This document shows, piece by piece, positions 8,688-16,434 of a stretch of DNA of 64,000 nucleotides. The stretch covers positions 62,001 to 126,000 of the forward strand of contig CAMJTU010000008.1 in assembly GCA_946408825.1 (NCBI GenBank). The letters are read 5' to 3'. The stretch is from an uncultured Planctomycetaceae bacterium. GTDB lineage: Bacteria > Planctomycetota > Planctomycetia > Pirellulales > Thermoguttaceae. Every line of letters begins with the position of its first letter. Position 1 is the first letter of the stretch. The position numbers and the translations under genes are program-made. The notes under the pieces are model-generated. The model was not told the DNA's origin and searched no databases. It saw only the letters and a program-made list of their open reading frames with translations.

Positions 8688-9337
8688 TTTGAGGAGAGCA
8701 CACACCAGACGAGCGCGGCGACGGCGGCGCCGACGAGCGGGCCGACCCAGAAGACCCAGACGCAGGAGAGCGCTTCGCCCTTGAGCATGAGCGCGGGGCC
8801 GAGCGAACGCGCCGGGTTGACGCTCGTGCCGGTGAAGGCGATTCCCATCAGGTGAACGAGCGTGAGCGAGCCGCCGATGACAAGACCCGCGACTTTGCCG
8901 AATTCCGCTTTGCTCGTGACGCCGAGGATCGACAAGACGAAGATGAAGGTCAGAATCGCTTCAATGATCAGCGACTTGGCGACGTCGCCGTCGTAAAGCG
9001 CGTTGCACCCGAGTCCTTTTTCCGTCCCGATCAGCGCCATGAGCGCCGCGCCCGCGATCGTCGCGCCGCAGCATTGCGCGATCACGTAGCCGACGAAATC
9101 CTTGACGCTCATTCCCTTGTTGAGCAGAACGCCGAGGGAGACCGCCGGGTTAATGTGGCAGCCGGAGACGTTCCCGATCGAATACGCCATCGCGACGATC
9201 GTGAGCCCGAACGCGAGCGCCGTCGCGACGTACGCGCCGTTCGCGTCCGCGCCGTTGCAGCCCGTCATTGCCGCGACGCCGCAGCCGACGAACGTCAAGA
9301 CGAACGTTCCGATGAGTTCCGCAAAATATTTTTTCAT
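8675..9337 (-). CDS. Aquaporin (MIP family)
   Basis: 220 residues from ATG 9337, which has AAGGGA 8 nt upstream and starts directly at the first helix (MKKYFAELIGTF). Six membrane helices and the two NPA half-helix motifs (HINPAVS near residue 65 and VNPARS near residue 180) define a major intrinsic protein. The aromatic/arginine filter Arg follows the second NPA (NPAR). Short loops and length around 220 fit AqpZ-type water channels better than the longer glycerol facilitators, but substrate choice cannot be settled by eye. It allows passive water flux in the inner membrane. Its 3' end and terminator are duplicated at 7478-7570. Confidence 0.92.
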   Translation of the reverse strand: MKKYFAELIGTFVLTFVGCGVAAMTGCNGADANGAYVATALAFGLTIVAMAYSIGNVSGCHINPAVSLGVLLNKGMSVKDFVGYVIAQCCGATIAGAALMALIGTEKGLGCNALYDGDVAKSLIIEAILTFIFVLSILGVTSKAEFGKVAGLVIGGSLTLVHLMGIAFTGTSVNPARSLGPALMLKGEALSCVWVFWVGPLVGAAVAALVWCVLSSKKEA

Positions 9338-9538
9338 GAAAAGATCCCTTCCAATTTGCGTTGAGGAGTCAAACGACGTTTCCAAACGGACTTGTTTCCA
9401 ACGTCGCCCGAGGAATAACGCCGTTATCATAACGCGACGCCGGACGTTTATCAATAGAGAAAACGCGCCTTTTTCCGACTTTGACGCGCTCGAGGCCGTC
9501 GAGCGACAGCCCGCGTTCTTTCAATTTGTCTCCGAATC

Positions 9539-9547
9539 TGGTATGAT
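9539..9547 (+). promoter_or_regulatory. Extended -10 promoter upstream of the GH109-like gene
   Basis: TGG-TATGAT matches an extended -10 element, with only a weak TTCAAT-like -35. It is ~60 bp before the ATG at 9608. Confidence 0.4.
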
Positions 9548-9607
9548 GCTCTCGACGCGGACGATTGGGCGCGTTCTATCGAGAAAACGGCGACTAAGGA
9601 GCGAATC

Positions 9608-11068
9608 ATGCACAGTTCAAGACGCGATTTTTTCAAGAGCCTCGCCGGGCTTTCGGCGATGGCGGCGCTGGCGAACGTTTACGGACAGGAGAAGAATCTT
9701 CGCGACGACGTCGAGGAAACGTCGCTTATTCTGAAAGACCGTCGTTCCTCGTTTAATATGAAGAGTTACGCCGCCCCGGCGATTCCTCATATCAGAGTCG
9801 GCTATATCGGGATCGGCGGGCGCGGAACCGCGTCGATTCAGCGGCTTTCGCAGTTCGAAGGCGTCGAAATCAAAGCGATCGCCGACTGCTACGAATACCC
9901 GATCGAACGTGCGCGGCAGTGGTTCAAATCGATCGACTACCCGGCGCCGGCGGAATACTATCGCGACGAAGAAAGCTGGCGCGACATGCTCGAGCGCGAC
10001 GACCTCGACCTGATCTACGTCACGACTCCGCAGTATCTCCACGCCGAGATGGCGTGCGCGATCATGGAGTCCGGACGCCACGCCGCGTGCGAAGTCCCGC
10101 TCGCCTATACGCTCGCCGACTGCTGGAAGATCGTCGACACGTCGGAGCGGACCCGGAAATATTGCGCGATTCTCGAGAACTGCTGCTTCGACTTCTTCGA
10201 GGCGCTCACAATCAACATGGCGCTCAAAGGGCTCTTTGGCGAGCTCGTCTACGGCGAGGGCGCGTACATCCACTACATCGATCCCGAGTTAATCTTCCAG
10301 GAGCCTATGCCGCCGCTCAATAAGAAGGGCGGCTGGTATCGCGGGATCGTCGGGGTCAGCGTCAAAGGGAATCGGTATCCGACGCACGGGTTCGGACCGG
10401 TCTGTCAGGCGATGCGGATTAACGCGGGGGACCGCCCCCTCTTTCTCACGTCGGTCGAGACCGCCGATTTTACGCGTCAGAAGATATTCGAGCGGTATCT
10501 CGAACAGGGAAGCGACTATCATAAACAGTTTGTCGGCGCGGATTTTGTCGGCAATATGAACACGTCGCTCGTCAAGACGCAGAACGGCAAGGTCGTCAAG
10601 ATTCAGTATAGCACCGATACCCCGCGCCCCTATTCGCGAATCCATATGCTGAGCGGAACGCAGGGGTTCGCGCAGAAATACCCCGAGCCGTCGCGGATTT
10701 ATTTCGATCATTCTACTCCTCTTTCCGACGAAGAAATGGAAGCGGTCAAAGAGGAGCATACGCCCGAGCTTATCAAGTTCCTGACGGAAAACGCGCTGAA
10801 GTTCGGCGGGCACGGCGGCATGGACTTCATCTGTGATTACCAGCTGATCGACTCGCTCCACAACGGGTTGCCGCTCAATATCTCCGTCTACGACGGCGCG
10901 ACGTGGAGCGCGGTTACGCCGCTGAGCCTCTGGTCCGTAACGCACGGCTCGCAGCCGATCGACTTCCCCGACTTCACCGGCGGCTCGTGGGCGAATAACG
11001 CGCCCTTCGATCTGTCGCTGCGCGGCGGCGGAACGACGGTCGTCGTCCCTAAAACGCCGAAGGCGTGA
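9608..11068 (+). CDS. Tat-exported Gfo/Idh/MocA oxidoreductase, GH109-like (alpha-N-acetylgalactosaminidase type)
   Basis: 486 residues. The N-terminus MHSSRRDFFKSLAGLSAMAA is a twin-arginine signal, so the protein is exported folded with its cofactor. The Rossmann domain shows VGYIGIGGRGTASIQRL for NAD binding, and the family segment ACEVPLAYTLADCWKIVDTS, then GEGAYIHYID, RYPTHGFGPVCQ, TPRPYSRIHMLSG and GLPLNISVYDGATWS. This series is the diagnostic order of GH109 enzymes, which hydrolyse alpha-GalNAc through an NAD-dependent redox mechanism. The Tyr/His of YPTHG and HIHY-type positions probably form the active site. Planctomycetes carry many GH109-like paralogues, so the exact sugar is uncertain. 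AAGGAG lies 9 nt before the ATG; monocistronic, followed by a terminator. Confidence 0.87.
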   Translation: MHSSRRDFFKSLAGLSAMAALANVYGQEKNLRDDVEETSLILKDRRSSFNMKSYAAPAIPHIRVGYIGIGGRGTASIQRLSQFEGVEIKAIADCYEYPIERARQWFKSIDYPAPAEYYRDEESWRDMLERDDLDLIYVTTPQYLHAEMACAIMESGRHAACEVPLAYTLADCWKIVDTSERTRKYCAILENCCFDFFEALTINMALKGLFGELVYGEGAYIHYIDPELIFQEPMPPLNKKGGWYRGIVGVSVKGNRYPTHGFGPVCQAMRINAGDRPLFLTSVETADFTRQKIFERYLEQGSDYHKQFVGADFVGNMNTSLVKTQNGKVVKIQYSTDTPRPYSRIHMLSGTQGFAQKYPEPSRIYFDHSTPLSDEEMEAVKEEHTPELIKFLTENALKFGGHGGMDFICDYQLIDSLHNGLPLNISVYDGATWSAVTPLSLWSVTHGSQPIDFPDFTGGSWANNAPFDLSLRGGGTTVVVPKTPKA

Positions 11069-11110
11069 TTGAGGCGGCGTCGTTTCATTGGGGAGAATCC
11101 GGCGTAAAAG

Positions 11111-11160
11111 AATCGGATCGCGCTCGTAGCGAAATACGAGATCGCGATCCGATTTATTTT
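11111..11160 (+). terminator. Intrinsic terminator after the GH109-like gene
   Basis: Long hairpin AATCGGATCGCG CTCGTA gcgaaa TACGAG at CGCGATCCGATT, followed by TATTTTG. Confidence 0.85.
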
Positions 11161-11197
11161 GTCGCTCTTGTCGGATGAAGTCCGCCCGCGAGCGTCG

Positions 11198-11557
11198 TTA
11201 GAATATCAGTTCGGCAAGTTTCCTGAGGAGAAAAGGAATCGCCTTGCCCGAGTTGACGAGAAATAGGACGAGTAGCGGGAAGTTTAATAAATTAGCGTAA
11301 TGAAGCGCGAAGGAGTCGCCGTCCTCAAGGTCTTTATTTGCAAACGCCATGACGTATCTTACGACGTTGAGAATCGCGGCGACAAGCCAATACGCAACAA
11401 TGAGAGGAGCGCCCTTCTTGAGCGGCGTTGCTATCCAAGAGACGTCGCGACCGTGGCAAGAGAATGCGAGGATAAGCATCGCTATCACCGAGCCGTATAG
11501 ACAGAGCGGCCCGGACAGCATAACGAAATGTATCCAGAACAGTTTGCGGTTTTTCAC
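11198..11557 (-). CDS. Small multi-pass membrane protein, family A member 2
   Basis: 119 residues from a GTG start (MKNRKLFWIHFVML), with GGGGA 8 nt upstream. Three to four hydrophobic segments. Shared features with its neighbours are the MKN/MKK-x-start, a first helix ending near residue 30, and the central AYWLVAAILNVV helix. It is the most 3' member of a minus-strand run of paralogues. No function recognised; it may be a recent lineage-specific duplicate because similarity to the others is obvious but low outside the helices. Confidence 0.72.
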   Translation of the reverse strand: MKNRKLFWIHFVMLSGPLCLYGSVIAMLILAFSCHGRDVSWIATPLKKGAPLIVAYWLVAAILNVVRYVMAFANKDLEDGDSFALHYANLLNFPLLVLFLVNSGKAIPFLLRKLAELIF

Positions 11558-11651
11558 GCTGATTTTCCCCGTAAAAGAAGGCTTCGGGCTTGGTTTGCGT
11601 ATTGGCGACGACCCTTTTAACGTCTCTTCGCGCTATCCTCTCTCGGCGTCG

Positions 11652-12008
11652 TCAGCCGAACAGAACGTCGACAAAGGCGCCGATGAACCGCGCGACGGAA
11701 TTGGTCGTAGCCATATCAAGCAAGATGAAAGCCGCGAGGTTCATGAGACTGCCGACCATGAGGGCTCCCGACGGTTTCGTTCTTTTCCAGACGCAGAGGA
11801 ATATCAAAACGAGGTTGAGAATCGCCGCGACGATCCAAAAAGTCCCCGCGATGGGAAAAAGCGACTCTAGGACCGTTCCGACCCACGTTCCGTCGTAGCG
11901 GTCGAACGCGCCGCCCATTCCGGCGATTCCTAACGCGACGACCGCGAAAACCAGAATCGGCGCCAAGAGGACGACGAAGTTTGCAAAGATCAACGCGCGT
12001 TTCTTCAT
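11652..12008 (-). CDS. Small multi-pass membrane protein, family A member 3
   Basis: 118 residues, ATG 12008 with GGAG 8 nt upstream. Predicted helices at about 8-30, 48-72 and 84-110. The loop FDRYDGTWVGTVLESLFP is nearly the same as in member 1 at 8.1 kb (YDKYDGTWIETALRWSLP), so these two form a subgroup; FWIVAAILNLVLIF is the family helix. The next gene upstream ends 52 bp away on the same strand. Unknown function. Confidence 0.75.
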   Translation of the reverse strand: MKKRALIFANFVVLLAPILVFAVVALGIAGMGGAFDRYDGTWVGTVLESLFPIAGTFWIVAAILNLVLIFLCVWKRTKPSGALMVGSLMNLAAFILLDMATTNSVARFIGAFVDVLFG

Positions 12009-12060
12009 TGGGCAAGCTCCTTAAATAAATGGGAAAACCGCGAATTACAAGAATCCACGC

Positions 12061-12390
12061 TTAAAAAAGACGCCGAAAAACCGAAAATACCGAGAACCAA
12101 AGACGCGGTAAAAAAACGAACGACGCTACGGCAAGATTCAGGACGCTTCCATAATAAAAAGCGAACGACGGTCGCGCGTTTTTTCGAACGCGGCGAAGGA
12201 TCGCCAGAACGAGATTGAGGCACGCCGCGACAAGCCAAAACGCCCACGCGACGAATAGAGGCGATAGAACCGTTTTCTTCTGATCCGGACTCTCGAAGAG
12301 TTCAAACGCGTCGCCTAAAAAGACGACGAGGAGAAGAATCGGCGCGGAGACGATCAAAAGGTCTAGGATAATCGGCGCGGTTTTCTTCAT
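12061..12390 (-). CDS. Small multi-pass membrane protein, family A member 4
   Basis: 109 residues from ATG 12390 (MKKTAPIILDLLIVSAPILL), preferred over the longer frame to 12471 because an AGGAGT stands 9 nt upstream. It is closest to member 5: both have SAPILLLVVFxGD, a FWLVAACLNLVLAILRR / YWIVAATLNLILAIIRR helix and the RKNxRPSFAF loop. Three or four membrane helices. Unknown function. Confidence 0.75.
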   Translation of the reverse strand: MKKTAPIILDLLIVSAPILLLVVFLGDAFELFESPDQKKTVLSPLFVAWAFWLVAACLNLVLAILRRVRKNARPSFAFYYGSVLNLAVASFVFLPRLWFSVFSVFRRLF

Positions 12391-12472
12391 GGGACGGACT
12401 CCTGAAAACGGAACGGTTTCGACGAACAAGCTAAATCGTCGGCGATTCGACGGCAATTTGCGGTTTTGCAAA

Positions 12473-12775
12473 TCAACTCTTGAAAAGGACGCTGAAAAAC
12501 GGCGCTAGCAAGTTGCAAAGGAGTAAAAAAAACACGGCAAGATTCAGGAAACTCCCACAGCAAAAAGCGAACGACGGTCGCGTATTTTTCCGAATCCTAC
12601 GAATGATCGCCAGAATGAGATTGAGCGTCGCCGCGACAATCCAATAGATCATTGCGACGGAACCCCATAATCGACCGTTGAACTGCTTCTCTACGTCGCC
12701 AAAAAAGACGACGAGGAGAAGAATCGGCGCCGAGACGACGACGGCGTCCAGAATGAACGGCTTGGTTTTTTTCAT
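12473..12775 (-). CDS. Small multi-pass membrane protein, family A member 5
   Basis: 100 residues, ATG 12775. It is a close tandem duplicate of member 4 (same SAPILLLVVFFGD, AATLNLILAIIRRIRKNTRP and CCGSFLNLAVF segments), shortened in the loop after the first helix. No strong ribosome-binding site is visible. Separated by 60 bp from the first family B gene, so all may be read from one transcript. Confidence 0.75.
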   Translation of the reverse strand: MKKTKPFILDAVVVSAPILLLVVFFGDVEKQFNGRLWGSVAMIYWIVAATLNLILAIIRRIRKNTRPSFAFCCGSFLNLAVFFLLLCNLLAPFFSVLFKS

Positions 12776-12835
12776 AGATTAAACCGCTTAAGCGAGGGAA
12801 TTTCTTGTCTTAAAGCGAAGCGTTCCCGCAGTGAC

Positions 12836-13462
12836 TTATACCGTCGGCGATTCGATCGCGGGTCGCGGTTCCGAGACGACCTTGGCGATCGATTCGTACA
12901 GCTTCTCTACCTCCGAGTATCGATCAAGGAGTCTAGCTCCTCCGTCTTCTAAAAGAACGACGCTATGCCATCCGAAGGCGCTCTTCCACGGGGCGAGGGT
13001 CGCGGCGACGACCTGCTTGCCGTCGATCGGATCGACGGCCGGCTCGCCGGAAAGGACGACGAAAGGATACGCTCCGTACGGGGTGATTCCCAGATCGACG
13101 CCGAGCTCCAGTTCGCCGCGATTGGGCTTTCGACCGTGTTTGTCGTAGAATTCGGCGAACTTCGCGCGAACGAGGGCGACGCGCTCCAGCATAAGGTCGT
13201 CGAGCTGCGAGCAGCGGAAAGAACGACGCGCTTTCGCGAAAAGAACGGAGGCTGGGAGAAGAAGCAGCGTGATAAGTCCGATCCCGAGAAGCCCGACGGG
13301 CGACATAGCTATGTCGAGCCACGTCGTGTCGGGCGGAATATAGTCCAAAAAGGCGAGCGAAAAGAGGAAAAGACCGCCGACGGCAAGAATAGCGGGCGCG
13401 ACCACGACGATCGACAATACGAGAGTGACGACGCTCCAAAATCGATGAAAAAAGAGGTTCAT
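12836..13462 (-). CDS. Membrane protein, family B member 1, with soluble C-terminal domain
   Basis: 208 residues, ATG 13462 with GGAGG 9 nt upstream. Two hydrophobic regions (about 8-40 and 52-75) separated by FLDYIPPDTTWLD are followed by a ~125-residue soluble domain containing VRAKFAEFYDKHGRKPNRGE, GITPYGAYPFVVL and APWKSAFGWHSVVLLEDGG. It is paralogous over its whole length to the gene at 13618-14205. The HSVVLLEDG segment and the PYG..P..V strand recall the C-terminal beta-sheet of type II secretion pseudopilins and the H-x-DG end of DUF1559, but this is a weak resemblance. Function unknown. Confidence 0.75.
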   Translation of the reverse strand: MNLFFHRFWSVVTLVLSIVVVAPAILAVGGLFLFSLAFLDYIPPDTTWLDIAMSPVGLLGIGLITLLLLPASVLFAKARRSFRCSQLDDLMLERVALVRAKFAEFYDKHGRKPNRGELELGVDLGITPYGAYPFVVLSGEPAVDPIDGKQVVAATLAPWKSAFGWHSVVLLEDGGARLLDRYSEVEKLYESIAKVVSEPRPAIESPTV

Positions 13463-13617
13463 AACGGCGGTTCCTCCAGCGGCGCTGCGGGACGATCAAA
13501 TTTGCGTTGTGCGGTTCTCAAAAGTTGGTTAAACGATCTGACGACCACATTGTAACGCTCTGAGAAAAAGAAAACAAGTCTCCGGCGATTTCTTTTAAAT
13601 CGCCGCGCGCTCTTTGT

Positions 13618-14205
13618 TTAATTCCGTTTTTCGAGAGACCGGTAGAAGTCGCGCGTTTGTGGGTAGTTTTCGAGTCGTTTGATCGCGCCGTCTTCGAGGA
13701 GAACGACGCTATGCCATCCTTTCGCGCTCTTCCACGGGGCGAGCGGCGCGACGACGGGCTGTTTTCCGTCGATTTTCGCGACGCCTTCGCGGTCGGCGAC
13801 AAGGATAAGCGGAAAGTCGCCGTAGGGCGTCGCGGACAGATCGGATAGATCAAACGAGTCGGCGGCGGTCGGGACGCGCCCGTGTTCGTCGTAAAAGTCG
13901 GCGCATCGCAATCGAACGGTCTCCATGCGCTCCAGCATGACCTGATCTATTTGTTCGCAGCGCGCGTCTTGACGAACGAACGAATAGTGGATGGCGAGGG
14001 GAGGAATAACCGTTAGGAGCCAAATTCCCCCAAAGAGCGCAAGGGGCGAGGTCAGCCAGTCGAGCCACGTCGTATCTTCCGGGATATAGTCGAGAAAAGC
14101 GAGCGTAAAGAGGAGCAAGACGGAGGAAACGGCGACGAGCGGGATGAAGAGAACTTCAATCGTCGCGCTAACCACGCTCATTTTTCGGTGCGCTTCAAGC
14201 TTCAT
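13618..14205 (-). CDS. Membrane protein, family B member 2, with soluble C-terminal domain
   Basis: 195 residues, ATG 14205 with a GGGAA-type site upstream. Same plan as the preceding paralogue: two hydrophobic segments flanking FLDYIPEDTTWLD, then VRLRCADFYDEHGRVPT, SATPYGDFPLILV and APWKSAKGWHSVVLLEDGA. The strongest conservation between the two copies lies in the loop and in the APWKS..GWHSVVLLEDG strand, implying that those parts are functional. First gene of the 11.2-14.2 kb minus-strand run. Unknown function. Confidence 0.75.
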   Translation of the reverse strand: MKLEAHRKMSVVSATIEVLFIPLVAVSSVLLLFTLAFLDYIPEDTTWLDWLTSPLALFGGIWLLTVIPPLAIHYSFVRQDARCEQIDQVMLERMETVRLRCADFYDEHGRVPTAADSFDLSDLSATPYGDFPLILVADREGVAKIDGKQPVVAPLAPWKSAKGWHSVVLLEDGAIKRLENYPQTRDFYRSLEKRN

Positions 14206-14427
14206 GATTCCAACTTCCCTAAGAGACTGTCGTGGGAACGACGCGCAAGTTCGGCGGCGCGGAAAACGCGCCGCGTTTTAGGACGGTTGCGTTATAAAAG
14301 ATTCTTGCTCAAATTGCAATAAGTCGCGCGAGAATACCAAAGATTATTAGCGCCGTCTCCGCTTCGAGCCGTCGCGATTTTTTTTCGAGACCGGAAACCG
14401 GATTACGGTCGACGCCGACCTTGGGCG

Positions 14428-15816
14428 TCACGCGGGGTATAAGGGCGCGATGAGAACCGTCGCCAGCGCCATGTAGATGAAGGTTCCGAGCGTGTCGGAG
14501 ATGCCCGCGACAAACGGGTTGCTCATAAGCGCGGGATCTAAATGCATCTTTTGGAAGAAGAGAGGAAGGAGCGCGCCGGTGAGATTGCTGAAGAATACGA
14601 CGCAGAGAACGGCGAGCGGCACGAGGAGCAACTGTAAAAGGGGCACGCTCGCGCCATAGATGAGGAGCGCGTTGATGAGTCCGCAACCGCCCATGGCGAG
14701 CCCGAGCAGCAGTCCCATCATCAGTTCGCGGACGAAAATTTTACGCCAGTCCGAGAGGGAGATTTCGCCTGTCGCGAGCGCCGTAATGACGAGCGTCGCC
14801 GACTGTCCGCCGCTGTTGCCGCCGGTCGAAACGATCATCGGCAGAAACGCGACGAGCCACGCGATTCGGTCACTGACGTTGTCGAAGAGTTTGAGAATGA
14901 GCGCGGTCGTGATCGCGCCAAAGAGTAAGATCGCGAGCCAAGTGAAGCGTTTGCGCGCGAGAAGCAGAAGATTGGCGCCAAGATACGTTTCGTCGTCGAG
15001 AGGATCGACCGCCGCGCTCAGGTGCGCGTTTTCGACGAGTTCTTCAACCGCCGCGTCGAGAACGTCGTCGTGCGTGATGACGCCGAGCATTTTGCCCGTT
15101 TCTTCGTCGACGACCGGAATCGCGATAAAGTCGTACTTTTCAACCTTCTTAACCGCTTCTTCGCGGTTTTCTCTCGCGTTGACCGTAACGAGGACGCCCG
15201 CCTTCTTCATGAATTCCGAGATCGGCGCGTCCTGCTGATTGATACGTCTAAGGAGTTCGCGCGCCGAAACGACGCCCGCAAGTTTCCCGTCGGCGTCGAG
15301 CACATAGAGATAATAGACGGTCTCCATCAAGTGAGTTTGAACGCCGATTTCAGAAATCGCCTCGGCGACGGTCATATCTTCGCGAAGCCGCACGAAGTCG
15401 GACGACATTTCCGCGCCGCATGTGTCGTCCGGGTAGCGGCTCAAAAGCGCGACGTCTTTTTGGTCTTCTTTTGAGAGGAGTTTCTTCAACTCCTCCGCAA
15501 TCTTTGGATCGACTTGCTCCAGCAGGTCGACTCGGTCGTCGGACGGCGTTTCTTCGAGAAGTTTCGCGACTTCGGCGCGCGGCGATTCCTCGACGATCTC
15601 AACCTGACGGTCTCGCTCAAAATAGGAAAAAATCTCAGCGCGGAGACTCGACGGCAACGCTTGCAGAATCGTCCATATTTCGTCGACGTTCAGACTTGAG
15701 AGAAATTCGGCGGTAGAAGCGGGGTGGAGCGCTGAACAGACTTCCTGCATTTGTTTGTAATCGTTGTTGGCGATCATTTCACGCAGTTCTGGCGAAAGCA
15801 GGATGCTCATGCACAT
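14428..15816 (-). CDS. mgtE: MgtE-type magnesium transporter
   Basis: 462 residues, the normal length. Domain order is the family's: MgtE N-terminal superhelical domain (residues ~20-130, with DRVDLLEQVDPKIAEELKKL), a CBS pair (~135-255) that senses cytosolic Mg2+, the plug helix, and five transmembrane helices (~290-462) with GGNSGGQSATLVITALATGE and DPALMSNPFVAGISDTLG forming the pore. It is a Mg2+-gated inner-membrane channel. ATG 15816 has GGGAG 7 nt upstream. A good promoter and a ~110-nt leader precede it, but I could not fit an M-box or other Mg riboswitch to that leader. Confidence 0.93.
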   Translation of the reverse strand: MCMSILLSPELREMIANNDYKQMQEVCSALHPASTAEFLSSLNVDEIWTILQALPSSLRAEIFSYFERDRQVEIVEESPRAEVAKLLEETPSDDRVDLLEQVDPKIAEELKKLLSKEDQKDVALLSRYPDDTCGAEMSSDFVRLREDMTVAEAISEIGVQTHLMETVYYLYVLDADGKLAGVVSARELLRRINQQDAPISEFMKKAGVLVTVNARENREEAVKKVEKYDFIAIPVVDEETGKMLGVITHDDVLDAAVEELVENAHLSAAVDPLDDETYLGANLLLLARKRFTWLAILLFGAITTALILKLFDNVSDRIAWLVAFLPMIVSTGGNSGGQSATLVITALATGEISLSDWRKIFVRELMMGLLLGLAMGGCGLINALLIYGASVPLLQLLLVPLAVLCVVFFSNLTGALLPLFFQKMHLDPALMSNPFVAGISDTLGTFIYMALATVLIAPLYPA

Positions 15817-15936
15817 AGGGACGCTCCCGCGGTCTTACCGCTCGTTTTCAGTTACGCATTTGATATCAGTCGGCTCTTCAAAAAGGGCGAGGTTATTAGG
15901 TCAGAAGCGGAAGAAACTCCGACGTTCCGGCTCGAA

Positions 15937-15964
15937 ATTATAACGTGCCGACGTTTGGCGTCAA
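15937..15964 (-). promoter_or_regulatory. Sigma-70-type promoter for mgtE
   Basis: Minus strand TTGACG, 16-nt spacer, TATAAT, placing transcription start near 15930 and leaving a ~110-nt leader. The leader holds a GCGGT-aag-ACCGC hairpin just before the ribosome-binding site. Confidence 0.65.
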
Positions 15965-16049
15965 GAAGAAACCGCCTCGTTCAAAAGCCGTCGCGCGGAC
16001 AATTTCACGCTACAAACGGCGCGTTCCGAAACGAACGCGGCTTTTAGAA

Positions 16050-16092
16050 AAAAAGCGACGCCGGGATCGAACCCCTCCGATCCCGGCGTCTG
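16050..16092 (-). terminator. Intrinsic terminator on the minus strand
   Basis: Hairpin GACGCCGGGATCG / CGATCCCGGCGTC (16059-16092), followed on the minus strand by GCTTTTTTTC. It would end transcripts coming from the anti-sigma-like gene (stop 16435). The interval 15817-16434 otherwise holds only the mgtE promoter and an AT-rich stretch (16200-16400) without any gene I can support. Confidence 0.75.
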
Positions 16093-16434
16093 TTTGCGTC
16101 GTTGCAAGTCGTCACCCATGTAAACAACGCAAAGTTCGATGTAGTATATAACCCGCCCGACGTCGACCCTCTTGCGATAATGAGAATATACACAAAAAAG
16201 AGTCAAATTCAAGGGCTGTTAAAATAGTTAATTTAGGTTTTATAAAATAATTTATTCAAAATAAGGGTTTTAGCGTCTGTAACGGCGCAAACATATCTTT
16301 CTATACTTTATAGCAAAGATTATCAGTTTTTTAATAAAAATCAAGCCCCCGCGCTCCCTTGAGAGGCGATTAGAGCAAATTTTTTTATTTTTTATGAAAA
16401 TTCATCCATGAAAACGCGTTTTTGACCCTGACGC

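Noticed and set aside
15817..15935. M-box (Mg2+ riboswitch) ahead of mgtE
   Set aside because: A ~110-nt leader exists, but I could not find the conserved M-box blocks; only a small hairpin next to the start site is visible.
16050..16095. tRNA-like T-arm (GGGGTTCGATCCC on minus)
   Set aside because: The T-stem does not pair and no D- or anticodon arm is present upstream. The sequence is explained as an intrinsic terminator hairpin with a T-run.
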